NCBI RefSeq assembly: GCF_021513175.1
Contig: NZ_CP090953.1
Location: 3,406,501-3,470,500, forward strand
Origin: Sphingomonas sp. S2-65
GTDB taxonomy: Bacteria; Pseudomonadota; Alphaproteobacteria; Sphingomonadales; Sphingomonadaceae
Reading direction: 5' to 3'
DNA: 64,000 nt
Part shown: one piece after another, positions 7,825 through 17,800 of the stretch
Position numbering within the stretch: the first letter of the stretch is position 1
How the letters are laid out: every line of letters starts with the position of its first letter
Translations under genes and position numbers: made by a program
Notes under the pieces: model-generated
Databases searched by the model: none
What the model saw: the letters and a program-made list of their open reading frames with translations, nothing else
What the model was told of the DNA's origin: nothing

Positions 7825-10200
7825 ATGATGTACCGGACGTCGCTGGCGGCCTTGCTCGCCACCACTGCGCTTGCCTCGGCGCCTGCGTTTGCGCAGAGCA
7901 CGATCGAGGATCCTGCCACCGCGCAGGAGGATCATGGCGACATCATCGTCACCGCGCAGAAGATCGAGCAGCGCGCGACCGACGTACCGATCACCATCTC
8001 GGCGATCACCGGCGAGCGCATGGCGCAGATCGGCGTGAGCGACCTTGATGAACTGTCGAACTACATCCCGGGCCTGAACATCCAGGAGCAGAGCGCGAAC
8101 AATCCCGGCATCGTGATTCGCGGCATCACCTCGGATTCCGGATCGTCGCAGCAGGGGCCGCGCGTCACGCTCTACTATAACGGCGTCGACATCTCGCGCT
8201 CGCGTGGCTCGTACCAGGCGATCTACGATCTCGAGCGCATCGAAGTCATCAAGGGGCCGCAGGCCACACTGTTCGGCACTGCCTCCGCCGTCGGCGCGAT
8301 CAGCCTCACCTCGGCCCGCCCGAAGCCGGGTTATTCCGGCGCGCTGACCGCCGGCTATGGCAATTTCGATTCCACCCTGCTCTCGGGCTTTCTCAATGCC
8401 GGCTCGGACACGCTTGCCGGCCGCGTCGCGTTCGAATGGAAGAAGCGCGACGGCTATGTCGAGAACCTGTCTCCGCGCCAGGACAAGGAACTCTACTCGC
8501 AGGACCAGCTCGGCGTCCGCGCATCGCTGCGCTACACGCCCACCGACGCGCTGAGCGTCGACCTGATCGGCACCTATGACCAGCAGCGCAATGGCGGCAC
8601 GCCGTTCATCTCGCGCGCGCTGCCGACCGAAGCAGGCCCGGGCGATCCGTTCGGCAAGGCCAATCTCGGCGGCTCGCCGCTATCGGCACAGGTGCTCGGC
8701 GACGACCAGCTTGGGCTCAACCGCGAAGTCTATGACGTCAACTTGACCGCAAGCTATGATTTCGGCTCGGGCGTCACCTTCACCACGGTCAACGGCTACC
8801 GCAAGTTCGACAGCCGCGAAGTGTTCGACGCCGACGGCTCCGCCGCGTGGTTCCTGGAATTCGCCGAAATCTCGAAGGGTTGGCAGGCCAGCCATGAGGG
8901 CCGCTTCTCGTACAGCGATCCCCATTGGCGCGCATCGTTCGGCTGGAACGTGTTCGTCGAGGACAATTTTCAGAACGTTCCCTTCTCCACCGAGGAGGGG
9001 ACCTTCATCCAGTGCCTGACCGCGCTTCGGGGCGCACCCGCGATCCCCGGCCTGCCGTGCATCAGCCCAACTGGCGTGGTGACGGCGGCACTTGCGACCG
9101 CCGGGGCGACCGGTGGCCGCCTGACGCAGGTCCCGTATCGGTCGGTCTATGAAAATCAGGGCCGCAACGACAGCTATTCGATGTTCGCGGACACCACTTG
9201 GATCCCTACGCCCTCGCTGGAACTGACGGCAGGCGTGCGCATCCTGATCGAGCAGCGCAAATCCGGCTACCGCGCGGACGTGCCGGTGCCGTTGCTCCCC
9301 AGCCTGCTTCCGGCGGCGGCGCGTGCGGCGCTGCTGGCGGTGGGCATCGGCCCCTCGCTGCTGCCGGGCCAGATCGACACGCGCGGCCAGACCTTTACCG
9401 CCCGGCAATCCTATTCGGCGGTGCTGCCGCGCTTCAATATCCTGTATCGCCTCGGCGACGATGTGAACGTGTTCGCCACGATCTCGAAGGGGCGTCGCTC
9501 CCCGGTCGTGCAGCTCAACGCGCGACGGCTGGCGACCGGGGCGCCGGCGGCCAACCTCCAGCTCGTTCCCGAGGAGAATGTCTGGAACTACGAGGCGGGC
9601 CTCAAGGGCAATGTCGGTCCGGTTTCGGGATCGCTCGGCGTCTATTACCAGAAATATGACGGCTTCCAGGTAAGCGTGCAGCAGCCCAACGGCACCTCGC
9701 TGACCCAGAGCGCCGGCACCGCGAGCAATCTCGGCGTCGAAGCCGAACTGAACGTGCGTGCCGGATCGTGGCTCAACCTGTTCGGCAATGTCGGCTACAT
9801 CAATGGCGGCATCGACGAGAATAGCCGTTTCGCGTCCACGTTCTCGGGCGCGCGCTTCCGCCTTCAGCCCGAATGGCAGGCGGCGGCAGGCTTCACCGTC
9901 GACGCGCCGCTGGGCAACGGCATGCGGTTCTTCGCGACGCCCAGCGTCACTTATCGCAGCCGCATCTTCTTTGAAGTGCCGAACAACATCGCCCTGTCGC
10001 AGGGTCCGGTCACGCTGGTGAACGCCCGCGCCGGCGTCAGCTTCATGGACGAACGCTTCGAACTGGCGGGCTATGTTCGCAACGCTACCGATGAGCGCTA
10101 TCTGCTCGATGCCGGCAACACCGGCGGCAGCTTCGGTACGCCTACCTTCATCCCGGCCGAGCCGCGCTTCTATGGCGCCCAGCTGACCGCGCGCTTCTAA
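7825..10200 (+). CDS. TonB-dependent outer-membrane receptor (first)
   Basis: Predicted 791-residue receptor with a Sec signal peptide (MMYRTSLAALLATTALASAP, cleaved after AFAQ). The plug domain starts at about residue 38 (GDIIVTAQKIEQRATDVPIT) and contains the usual ERIEVIKGPQATLFG stretch. The rest is the 22-strand barrel ending with an aromatic C-terminal residue (LTARF). It imports a substrate across the outer membrane using TonB energy. A 135-base gap separates it from the upstream oxidoreductase, enough for its own promoter. A PhoD-like gene follows after 11 bases. Context suggests a sugar or phosphorylated organic compound; the ligand cannot be read from sequence. Confidence 0.9.
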   Translation: MMYRTSLAALLATTALASAPAFAQSTIEDPATAQEDHGDIIVTAQKIEQRATDVPITISAITGERMAQIGVSDLDELSNYIPGLNIQEQSANNPGIVIRGITSDSGSSQQGPRVTLYYNGVDISRSRGSYQAIYDLERIEVIKGPQATLFGTASAVGAISLTSARPKPGYSGALTAGYGNFDSTLLSGFLNAGSDTLAGRVAFEWKKRDGYVENLSPRQDKELYSQDQLGVRASLRYTPTDALSVDLIGTYDQQRNGGTPFISRALPTEAGPGDPFGKANLGGSPLSAQVLGDDQLGLNREVYDVNLTASYDFGSGVTFTTVNGYRKFDSREVFDADGSAAWFLEFAEISKGWQASHEGRFSYSDPHWRASFGWNVFVEDNFQNVPFSTEEGTFIQCLTALRGAPAIPGLPCISPTGVVTAALATAGATGGRLTQVPYRSVYENQGRNDSYSMFADTTWIPTPSLELTAGVRILIEQRKSGYRADVPVPLLPSLLPAAARAALLAVGIGPSLLPGQIDTRGQTFTARQSYSAVLPRFNILYRLGDDVNVFATISKGRRSPVVQLNARRLATGAPAANLQLVPEENVWNYEAGLKGNVGPVSGSLGVYYQKYDGFQVSVQQPNGTSLTQSAGTASNLGVEAELNVRAGSWLNLFGNVGYINGGIDENSRFASTFSGARFRLQPEWQAAAGFTVDAPLGNGMRFFATPSVTYRSRIFFEVPNNIALSQGPVTLVNARAGVSFMDERFELAGYVRNATDERYLLDAGNTGGSFGTPTFIPAEPRFYGAQLTARF

Positions 10201-10211
10201 GGAACGCCGAC

Positions 10212-11843
10212 ATGACGATTGATCGGCGCAGCGCGCTTGCGCTGCTCGGCAGCGGCGCGGCGCTCGGGATCCCGGGCGCCGCGCAGGCCAGCCAGACTGC
10301 GGCGGGCCGCTTCGCACACGGCGTCGCCAGTGGCGATCCGGCGACGGACGGTGCCGTGATCTGGACCCGCATCAGCACCGATACGCGTGGGGATGTGCCC
10401 GTGACGTGGCACGTCGCCATCGCGGCGGATGCCAGGCCGCTCGCCAGTGGCAAGGCGACGGCGCGCGCCGCCGCCGATCACACGGTGAAGGTGGAAGTCG
10501 CGCGGCTGAAGCCGGGGCAGGAATATTGGTACTGGTTCACCACCGCCGCGGACGAGCGTTCGCCCGTCGGCCGCTTCCGTACGCTCCCCAAGGGATCGGT
10601 GGAGTCGCTGGTGCTCGCGGTGGCATCCTGCCAGCTCTATCCCGGCGGACTGTTCAACGCCTATGCCGACATGGCCGCGCTGCCGCGGCTCGACGCGGTG
10701 CTCCATCTGGGCGACTATATCTATGAATATGGCGCCGACGGATATGGCGCCGATGTCGGCCAGAAGCTCGGGCGGCTGCCCGATCCGCCGCACGAGATCC
10801 TCACGCTCGCCGACTATCGCCGCCGCCACGCCCAGGTGAAAGCCGATGCCGACATGCAGGCCGCGCATGCCCGCGCCGCGTTCATCTGCGTATGGGACGA
10901 TCACGAAGTCGCCAATGACGGCTGGATCGGGGGTGCCGAGAACCACGATCCTGCGACCGAAGGCGACTGGAAGGCGCGCAAGGCCGCGGCGATGCAGGCC
11001 TATTTCGAATGGATGCCCATTCGTGACCCCAAGCGCGGCCGGCCGTGGGAGGCGATCAACCGCAGCTTCGAATTCGGCGACCTCGCCACGCTGGCGATGG
11101 TAGAGACGCGGCTGCTCGCGCGCTCCGAGCAGGCGGAGGTGAAGGGGGGCACCCCCGGCGCCGATGAATATGCCGCGGTGATGGCAGAGCGTGCCCGTCC
11201 CGACCGCGAGATGCTGGGTGCCGATCAGCAGCGTTGGCTGGAGGGCGTCCTTGCCGGCTCGGTCCGCGCGAACCAGCCGTGGCAGGTGCTGGGCAACCAG
11301 GTGGTCATGGCGCGCGTCGCCGGACCCGACCTGAGCGGGTTCTCCGATCGCATCGCGAAGCTCCCGGCTGTCTATCGCGGCCGCCTGGAGCAGGCCGCGG
11401 CGGGCTACAAGGCGGGACTTCCGTTCAACTTCGACGCTTGGGACGGCTATCCCGCGGCGCGCGAACGTCTCTACGCCGCGTTCCGCCGCGCGGGATCGAA
11501 GCCCATCGTGCTGGCCGGCGACAGCCATGCCGCCTGGGCCAACGACCTGTACGACGATGCCGGAACGCTGGTGGCGTCGGAGTTCGGCGCGACGGCGATC
11601 ACCAGCCCGTCTTATGGCTCGCTTCTGCCCGGCCTCGGCACGGCACTGGCACAGGCCAACAAGGAGGTCGCCTTCTGCGACCAGGACGGCAAGGGCTATA
11701 CTCTGATGACGCTGACTCCGGCGGCGGCGACCGCGGAGTTCATCACGGTCTCCACGATCCTCTCCAAGCCGTTCGGCCGCAAGGTCGTCGCGACCTATCG
11801 TACGGCGCCGGGGGAGCGCCACGGGCCGCTCCAGCGGGTCTAG
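10212..11843 (+). CDS. PhoD-like alkaline phosphatase/phosphodiesterase
   Basis: Predicted 543-residue exported metallophosphoesterase of the PhoD family. The N-terminus MTIDRRSALALLGSGAAL is a twin-arginine signal. A fibronectin-like N-terminal domain (FAHGVASGDPATDGAVIWTR) comes first, then the metal-binding core with LHLGDYIYEYG and, near residue 228, WDDHEVAND, and later LAGDSHAAWAN. PhoD enzymes hydrolyse phosphate mono- or diesters with calcium and iron. It lies 11 bases behind the receptor gene and probably shares its transcript, which suggests that the receptor imports what this enzyme releases. A strong hairpin follows the stop codon. Confidence 0.88.
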   Translation: MTIDRRSALALLGSGAALGIPGAAQASQTAAGRFAHGVASGDPATDGAVIWTRISTDTRGDVPVTWHVAIAADARPLASGKATARAAADHTVKVEVARLKPGQEYWYWFTTAADERSPVGRFRTLPKGSVESLVLAVASCQLYPGGLFNAYADMAALPRLDAVLHLGDYIYEYGADGYGADVGQKLGRLPDPPHEILTLADYRRRHAQVKADADMQAAHARAAFICVWDDHEVANDGWIGGAENHDPATEGDWKARKAAAMQAYFEWMPIRDPKRGRPWEAINRSFEFGDLATLAMVETRLLARSEQAEVKGGTPGADEYAAVMAERARPDREMLGADQQRWLEGVLAGSVRANQPWQVLGNQVVMARVAGPDLSGFSDRIAKLPAVYRGRLEQAAAGYKAGLPFNFDAWDGYPAARERLYAAFRRAGSKPIVLAGDSHAAWANDLYDDAGTLVASEFGATAITSPSYGSLLPGLGTALAQANKEVAFCDQDGKGYTLMTLTPAAATAEFITVSTILSKPFGRKVVATYRTAPGERHGPLQRV

Positions 11844-11851
11844 ACGGGTCA

Positions 11852-11887
11852 GGCGCCGGCGCGGCCACATCCGGCCGCGCTGGCGCC
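11852..11887. terminator. Bidirectional hairpin terminator between convergent genes
   Basis: GGCGCCGGCGCGGCC (11852-11866) pairs over its full length with 11873-11887, with one G-T wobble, around a 6-base loop. It fills most of the 51-base gap between the convergent PhoD and transglutaminase genes. No T run follows on either side, so it may work as a pausing or RNA-stabilising hairpin rather than a classical terminator. Confidence 0.6.
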
Positions 11888-11894
11888 AACCAAC

Positions 11895-12743
11895 TCATCC
11901 CCAATGTTCAGGCGCGTCGCCATCCGGCTCGACCGGAAGCGACGCGGCATCGTCCGCATCGGGGGTATCGAGCCGCGTGACGCGAACCTGTTGGTTCACC
12001 AGCTGGGCGAACCCGAAGATCGTCATGAACGAGATGTCGGTGGCATCGCGCCCCACCGCGATGCGGACCAGTCCTTCGGTCGGCGCCAGCCCGCTCGCAT
12101 CGACCAGATGCCACCCATTGCCCAGCCAGACATCGACCACGGCGTGGAAGTCGGGCGGGTCGAGCCGCCAGGCATAAGCGGAGACGAGCCGGGCAGGGAT
12201 GCCGGCTGCGCGCGCGAACGCCGCCATCACGTGCGAGAAATCCCGGCAGACCCCCTCGCGCGCGATGAAGCTGTCGACGGCGCTGGTCTTCTCGTTGCTG
12301 GTGCCCAGGCGATAATCGATATTGCCGCGGATCCAGCGGGCCATCGCGTCGATCTTCGCGCCTCCCTCCAGATGCCCGAATTCGCGGATCACGAACGACA
12401 CGAAGCGGTCCGACTCGCAAAAGCGGCTGGGCCACAGATAGGGGATGACGTGCGCCGGAAGGTCCGGCCGCGACGCGGTCGGCAGGCCGGACAGCGAATC
12501 CCGGCCGCGCTCGACATCGAACACGCCGAAATAGGTCGCCAGGAAATCGCCCTGCGCCCGCGCCCAGGTCCTGCGCCCGATCCCGTCGTCACCGGGCACC
12601 GTGCGCAGCGGGCCGGTGCCGCTGACGGTCAGCTTGTCGTTCACCAGACGCTGCTCGTCCATCGGCGCGGCCTCGATCGCCAGCAGCACGTCGGCGCTTT
12701 GCGGCATGTGATAGGCAAGCGTTGCTTCTACCTTGAGGCGCAT
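11895..12743 (-). CDS. Transglutaminase-like protein
   Basis: Predicted 282-residue cytoplasmic protein with a transglutaminase-like cysteine-protease core. The triad is visible as Cys166 (in EGVCRDFSH), His200 (DFHAVVDVW) and Asp215 (HLVDASG). The N-terminal half is the beta-rich domain that precedes the core in bacterial transglutaminase-like proteins (start MRLKVEATLAYHMP). No signal peptide is seen. These proteins are thought to hydrolyse or crosslink peptides, but most have no known substrate. The gene stands alone, 101 bases downstream of the end of the esterase gene on the same strand. Confidence 0.86.
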   Translation of the reverse strand: MRLKVEATLAYHMPQSADVLLAIEAAPMDEQRLVNDKLTVSGTGPLRTVPGDDGIGRRTWARAQGDFLATYFGVFDVERGRDSLSGLPTASRPDLPAHVIPYLWPSRFCESDRFVSFVIREFGHLEGGAKIDAMARWIRGNIDYRLGTSNEKTSAVDSFIAREGVCRDFSHVMAAFARAAGIPARLVSAYAWRLDPPDFHAVVDVWLGNGWHLVDASGLAPTEGLVRIAVGRDATDISFMTIFGFAQLVNQQVRVTRLDTPDADDAASLPVEPDGDAPEHWG

Positions 12744-12844
12744 CGAAATATCCTGATCTGCTCACGAGCAAGCGTCGGAAACGCCTGAAACCGCAACAAC
12801 TTGGGTAAATGCCCATGCCGCATCATAGTGCCCGCTGCCCGGCT

Positions 12845-13996
12845 CTAGCGCATCAGCCCCGCGGCGCGAAGCGCGTCCTCGATCACCTGTGTCACGCCAC
12901 TACGCTTCCCCAAGCCATGCTCCGCCGTGCCGCTGTTTTCGGAGCGTTCGGGAGCTTGGGCAAGTTCGCGCGCAATGGCGGGCGTGGCGCCTTCTTGCCG
13001 GGTATCGCCGGTCTGCGGACGCTGCATGGGCTCGCCCTGCAACAGACCCCAAAACGCCGCGATCCGGCGCGTGGAGGAGATGCCGGCCTCCAGCATATAC
13101 GGACCGGCAACCCCGCATCCGTCCGACCCCGCCGTGTGCAGCGGCGTGCCATGCGCCATGCCGGCGATGCGGTACTCCTCGATCACCGTGCGGCCCTCGG
13201 CGTTGCGCCATGTCTGGTGCGCATGGCCATCGACGACGTCGCTGACGGTCGGCTCGGCGGGGACGCCGTGCAGTCCGCGCCACTGCTCGACGATCAGGCC
13301 CGCATTGACCGGGGCCACCGTCGCATCGCTGCCGCCATGCCACACCGACACCGTCGGCCATGGCCCGCCGTGCTCCGATGCTGCGCTCACCAGCGCACCC
13401 AGCGCACCGCCGGCAGGGCCGCCATGCCCGCGCATCCGGTCAAAGGCCTCGGGAACCGAGCGCGCGGTTCCGAAGGGCAGCCCGGCGATGATCGCGCCGC
13501 CGGCGAACACGTCGGGATAGGCGGCGAGCAACGTGGACGCCATCGCCCCGCCCGCCGACAGCCCGGTGACGTATACCCGCGACGCGTCGAGCCCATGCGC
13601 CGCGATCATCGCCGCGACCATCTGCCGGATCGACAGCGCCTCGCCGGAGCCGCGCCGGACATCCTCCGGGCTGAACCAGTTGAAACACAGATTGGCGTTG
13701 TTCGCCCTTTGCTGCTCGGGAAACAGCACCGCGAAACCATGTTCGTCGGCAAGCCGCGACCAGCCCGAGCCGTGGTCATACCCCGCCGCGCTCTGGGTGC
13801 AGCCGTGCAGGACCACCACCAGCGCCGCATCCGCACGCAGTTCGCCAGGCACGTGATACCGCGCCCGCAGCGCACCAGGGTTGGAGCCGAACCCCGTAAG
13901 ATCGGCGAGGCGGTCGTCGCCCTGCCGGGCCGGCATTGCCGGGGTAAGTTCCCGTAAAGCGCCGAGCCGGCGGATCGTGTCGTTCAAGCTTCGCAT
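12845..13996 (-). CDS. PHB-depolymerase-type alpha/beta-hydrolase esterase
   Basis: Predicted 383-residue serine esterase of the extracellular PHB depolymerase/feruloyl esterase family. The lipase box GLSAGG places the nucleophile at Ser147. The oxyanion region is VVVLHGCTQSAAGYDHGSGW, and the catalytic His lies in IAGMAHGTPLHTAG. The N-terminus shows no clear signal peptide, so the protein may be intracellular or leave by another route. The last 70 residues are a poorly ordered, charged tail. The substrate could be a short-chain polyhydroxyalkanoate or another ester; the family does not allow a firm choice. Confidence 0.83.
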   Translation of the reverse strand: MRSLNDTIRRLGALRELTPAMPARQGDDRLADLTGFGSNPGALRARYHVPGELRADAALVVVLHGCTQSAAGYDHGSGWSRLADEHGFAVLFPEQQRANNANLCFNWFSPEDVRRGSGEALSIRQMVAAMIAAHGLDASRVYVTGLSAGGAMASTLLAAYPDVFAGGAIIAGLPFGTARSVPEAFDRMRGHGGPAGGALGALVSAASEHGGPWPTVSVWHGGSDATVAPVNAGLIVEQWRGLHGVPAEPTVSDVVDGHAHQTWRNAEGRTVIEEYRIAGMAHGTPLHTAGSDGCGVAGPYMLEAGISSTRRIAAFWGLLQGEPMQRPQTGDTRQEGATPAIARELAQAPERSENSGTAEHGLGKRSGVTQVIEDALRAAGLMR

Positions 13997-14296
13997 CGCG
14001 GATCCCCGGGGTCACGGCGGAAGCCGCACCAACGCGCAACCCGCCGAACCGGCCATGCTGCATTGCACAATATCGGGGCAGTCGCCGGCTGCGGCAAGAT
14101 GCGCGCTGCCTCGATCGCCAATTTCGGGGGCCATGGGGTGGCGCGCACCGCCTGCACTCCCCATCTAGAGCCTATCGCGCCGTTCGCCACGAGCAGGAGC
14201 GCGGCTGAGAGTCTCTTCATGCTCCCGCTCCGACCTGGCGCGCGGCGTGCCGGCATTGCCGCACCGACGACGACATCAACCGAAGAGGAACCGGAC
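13997..14296. other. Intergenic stretch without a supported gene
   Basis: This 300-base gap lies between the start of the minus-strand esterase gene and a plus-strand 43-codon gene, so it should hold two divergent promoters. I see no conserved protein frame, RNA gene or clear operator in it. A minus-strand frame starting near 14220 begins like a signal peptide (MKRLSAALLLVANG) but quickly loses protein-like character. Confidence 0.5.
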
Positions 14297-14428
14297 ATGG
14301 CCAAGGGTCAACAAAAGAGCAGCAAGGAACTGCGCAAGCCCAAAAAGCCGCAGCCTCCCAAGCTGAACGCTTCCGCCCCCTCGCAGAAGGGCACGCCAGC
14401 CGCTGCCGCACCGTCCAAGAAGACCTGA
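14297..14428 (+). CDS. Lysine/proline-rich 43-residue protein
   Basis: A short, very basic protein starting MAKGQQKSSKELRKPKKPQP and ending in an alanine, serine and lysine tail. AGAGGAA lies before the ATG at a good distance. It has no hydrophobic segment and is predicted to be disordered. Small basic proteins with this MAKGQ-KKPKK start occur in many proteobacteria without assigned function. A second small gene follows 91 bases later. Confidence 0.6.
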   Translation: MAKGQQKSSKELRKPKKPQPPKLNASAPSQKGTPAAAAPSKKT

Positions 14429-14519
14429 CTCCGCGCCGCCGGCACGCGCCCCGCACCTGCCGGCACGCATTGCACGAACCATTGGCCTGACCCGGTCCCC
14501 CAGACGAAAGGACAATATC

Positions 14520-14780
14520 ATGCAGCCTACCTTGGCCCTGTGCCGCACCCAGGAGGCGCATCAGCGCGCCCTGGCATCGTCCGCCACGCTCGAGAATGTG
14601 AAGCTGGTCGCCAACGCCGCCGCCGCGGCCTGGGCGAAGGAAGCCCATGCTGCCGAGCAGCGGGAAACACGCAAGCTCCACGCGCGCGAAACCGCCGAGC
14701 GGATCGAACTCGAAGACGCCCTCCTCTTCGAAGCATCGATGTTCAGCGAGAACCCCGACCGCGGCTTGGCGAACCACTAA
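14520..14780 (+). CDS. Hypothetical helical protein, 86 residues
   Basis: Starts MQPTLALCRTQEAHQRALAS with AAAGGA at a proper distance before the ATG. The sequence from about residue 15 to 75 is rich in alanine, glutamate and arginine and should form long helices, possibly a coiled coil. There is no export signal. It follows a small lysine-rich gene and precedes the terminator of the opposite-strand receptor gene. I do not recognise the family. Confidence 0.6.
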   Translation: MQPTLALCRTQEAHQRALASSATLENVKLVANAAAAAWAKEAHAAEQRETRKLHARETAERIELEDALLFEASMFSENPDRGLANH

Positions 14781-14834
14781 TAAGCACCGTGCCCTCGCAT
14801 CGATCGCGCCTCACGGCCGGATCGCATGGCGCAT

Positions 14835-14866
14835 AAAAAAGGCCCGTCTTCCGAAGAAGACGGGCC
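14835..14866 (-). terminator. Rho-independent terminator of the N-glycan receptor operon
   Basis: Read on the minus strand, an 11-bp stem (GGCCCGTCTTC, 14856-14866 paired with 14841-14851) with a 4-base loop is followed by six T (14835-14840). This is a classical intrinsic terminator, 26 bases past the stop of the TonB-dependent receptor gene, and marks the end of the long minus-strand cluster. Confidence 0.9.
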
Positions 14867-14892
14867 CAAGTTTCCCTGGGAAGGGAGAGCGA

Positions 14893-17800
14893 TCAGAAGT
14901 TGATGGTGGTGCCGAACGCGATCTGACGGCCGAGCGAGTCGTACCGCGCAGAGATCGTGTTCGCCCGCGACAGGCCGATATCGTACGAGTTCGGCAGGAT
15001 CGGCGGGGTCTTGTCGAGGATGTTGTTTGCCGCGATCCGGAACGAGAAGCTCTTCTGGACGCGGAAGTTCAGCGACAAGTCGAAGTAGTCATACGCGCCG
15101 ATCCTGTAGAAGGTCTCGCGCTCGCCCGCCTGGGTCCAGCCGAGCGTCGGATCACCCGAGTTCGAGGTGCGCGTCAGCGGGCCCAGGTGGCGCCAGTTCA
15201 GCGAAGCGCTGAAGAACTGGTCCGACGTGGTGTAGGTGGTGCGCAGGTTGTGCGTCCACTTCGGGATGAACTGGCTGCAGCCAGCACCGCCGAAATAGCC
15301 CACGCAGTTGCGCTGGTTCAGGAACTCCGCGTCCTGCGCACCCGCCAGCGTGGTGAGCGAGCCCGCAAAGTCGAAGTCCAGCCGGCCGGCAGCGCCGAGC
15401 GGCAGGGCGTACTGACCCTGGAAGTCCCAACCATAGGACTTGCTCTGGTAATAGTTGGTCGTGCCCTGACGGATGAAGCCCGTTGCGGGATTGTCGCCCG
15501 GGGTGCTGAACAGCGTGCCGTTCGCATTGCGGACGAACATGCTGCAGAAGAACGGATCCGCCGTCTGCTGGCAGCCCTGCGAGAAGTAGCTGTAGTCGTT
15601 GTAGCCGATCGAATCGTCCAGATCGATCATGAAGCGATCGACCGACACGATCAGGCCGGGCAGGAAGCGCGGCTTGAGCACGACACCGAAGGTCTTGGTG
15701 TACGCGGTTTCCGGATCGGCGGTGAAGCCACCGGCGCGGTAGGTGCAGCCGACATCGGTCGGGCAGAGCAGGGTAGCGCTGCCGTAGAGATTGTCCGCCA
15801 GGCCGGTTGCCGCGCATGCCTCACGCGAAGCTGCCGGGGCGCCATAAACCGGAACCTGCTGGCCTGCCGCGTTGGTCGTGGTGCCGACGATGGCGGGAGC
15901 GCAGATGTCGTTATAGGCGGTGGTGATCCGGCCATAGCTGGTGTTCGAGGCCTGGAACGCCTCGACTACCGTCGGTGCGCGCTGGGCGCGGTTGATCGAG
16001 CCGCGGAAGGTGATGTCGGGGATCGGTGCCCAGATCGCCTCGGCCTTCCAGGTCGAGAAGGTGTTGGGGTTGCTGCTGTACTTGGACAGGCGGAACGCGC
16101 CGTTGACCTGGAGCAGGTCGGCGAACGGCTTGTGCTCGGCGATCGGGGCCTGGACCTCGACGTTTCCTTCCCAGACATGCTGCGACAGGTCGGAGTCGCT
16201 GCCGCCATTCTGCTCGCGCCAGTTGGCGTCGGCATAGCTCTTGAGCTGGTCCTCACGGAACTCGGCGCCGAACGCGATCGCCAGGCCCTGCTCGGCCCAG
16301 GGGCTCTGGATGCCATAGGTGCCCAGGTCGCCCTGAACGGTGGCGATGGCGTTATACAGCGTGTTGGTGGTCGTCGTGGTGCCGTAGGTACCCTCGAGCA
16401 GGTAATTGAACAGCGCGCTGTTGTTGGTCGCCGAATTGGCGCTGAACGGATCGAAGGGCACGCAGCCATTGGCCACGTCGTTGACGCAGCTGATCGTGCC
16501 GTTGTTGTTGACCGTGTTCAGCGCGTTGTTGACGCGATCCCAGTCCGGCGTTGCCCAGCTGGTGTCCATGCGGTTGCGCGCATAGACGCCGCCGACATCG
16601 TAGCTCCAGCCCTTGGCGAATTCGCCGCGGACGCCGCCGGTGATGCGCACGCCCTGGTTCAGGTAGCGATCTTCCTGGTCGGCGACGCCGGTGAAGCGAT
16701 AGCGCAGTTCGATCGGCACGAAGGTGGAGGTGCCGGCGGCACCGCCGCACACCGTCGCCGCCTGTGCGGCCGACAGGAACGGGTTGGCGCAGTTCAGCTG
16801 GTACGCACCCTGCGAGTAGTTGCTCGAGCTCAGCACGCGCGCCGGATAGAGGTTCACGGACTCGTCGCGGAACCACATCGCATTGGCATAGACTTCGGCG
16901 GCGTCCGAGATCTTGAACGAGGCGAAGCCGCCTGCATTCCAGCGCTCATCGGCGCGCTGGAACGAGTATCCGTCATACGGATTCTCGGCGACGGCATCCG
17001 AATAGGGCACGAACGTACGCGTGCCATTGGGATTGTTGACATAGGCGTTGCCCGAGCTGGGCCCCGTCCGCGGCGAGATGTAGCCGGTCTTGGTGTAGGT
17101 CGAAACCGTGCAGCTCAGCGGGCCGTCCTTGACCGTTTCGGTCAGCTGGCACCCCGAGGTTTCGCGCGCGCCGAAGGGGACGAGGTCCGCCTTGCGATAG
17201 TTGACGTAGCCCGAGACGTGGAAGCGGTCGTCGAACAGCTTCTTGCCGGCGGTCAGCGACAGGTCGACACGACCGCCGTCGAAGGCGTTGCCGGTGGTCG
17301 GCTGGCGGAAGCCATATTGGCTTGCCACCTGCGAGACGAGGCCCGCTTTGTTCTCGTGCGCGTAGAAGTTGTAGTTCGCGTTGGCCTGGATGCCCTCGAA
17401 ATCATTGTCGAGGATGAAGTTGACCACGCCGGCAACTGCGTCCGAACCGTAAACGGCCGAAGCGCCGCCGGTCAGCACGTCCACGCGCGAGATCAGCGCG
17501 GTCGGGATCATGTTGGCGTCGAGGCCGTTGACCGTGCCCAGGCGCTTGCCGTCGACCAGCACCAGCGTGCGCTCGAAACCGAGGTTACGCAGCTTGATGC
17601 GCTGGCGGCCGTCGGAATCCTGATAGTTCTGCTGGCTGTCGGGTGCGATCGACGGGATGCGGTTGAGCACTTCCTCGATGTTCACTGCTGCCTGGGCACG
17701 GATCGCTTCGGACGTCACCGAGGTGATCGGCGCTGCGGCGGCCACGTTCGGGCGGCTGATGCGCGAACCGGTGACGACGATCGCCTGGCCTTCGCCGCTC

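Noticed and set aside
10212..11843. Phytase identity for the PhoD-like gene next to a receptor and Gfo/Idh genes
   Set aside because: The motifs (WDDHEVAND, LGDYIYEYG) are of the PhoD family; none of the phytase families' motifs is present.
13984..14220. Possible small secreted protein on the minus strand (MKRLSAALLLVANG start)
   Set aside because: Only the first 15 residues look like a signal peptide; the rest is not protein-like, the ribosome site is too close to the ATG, and the frame runs into the esterase start.
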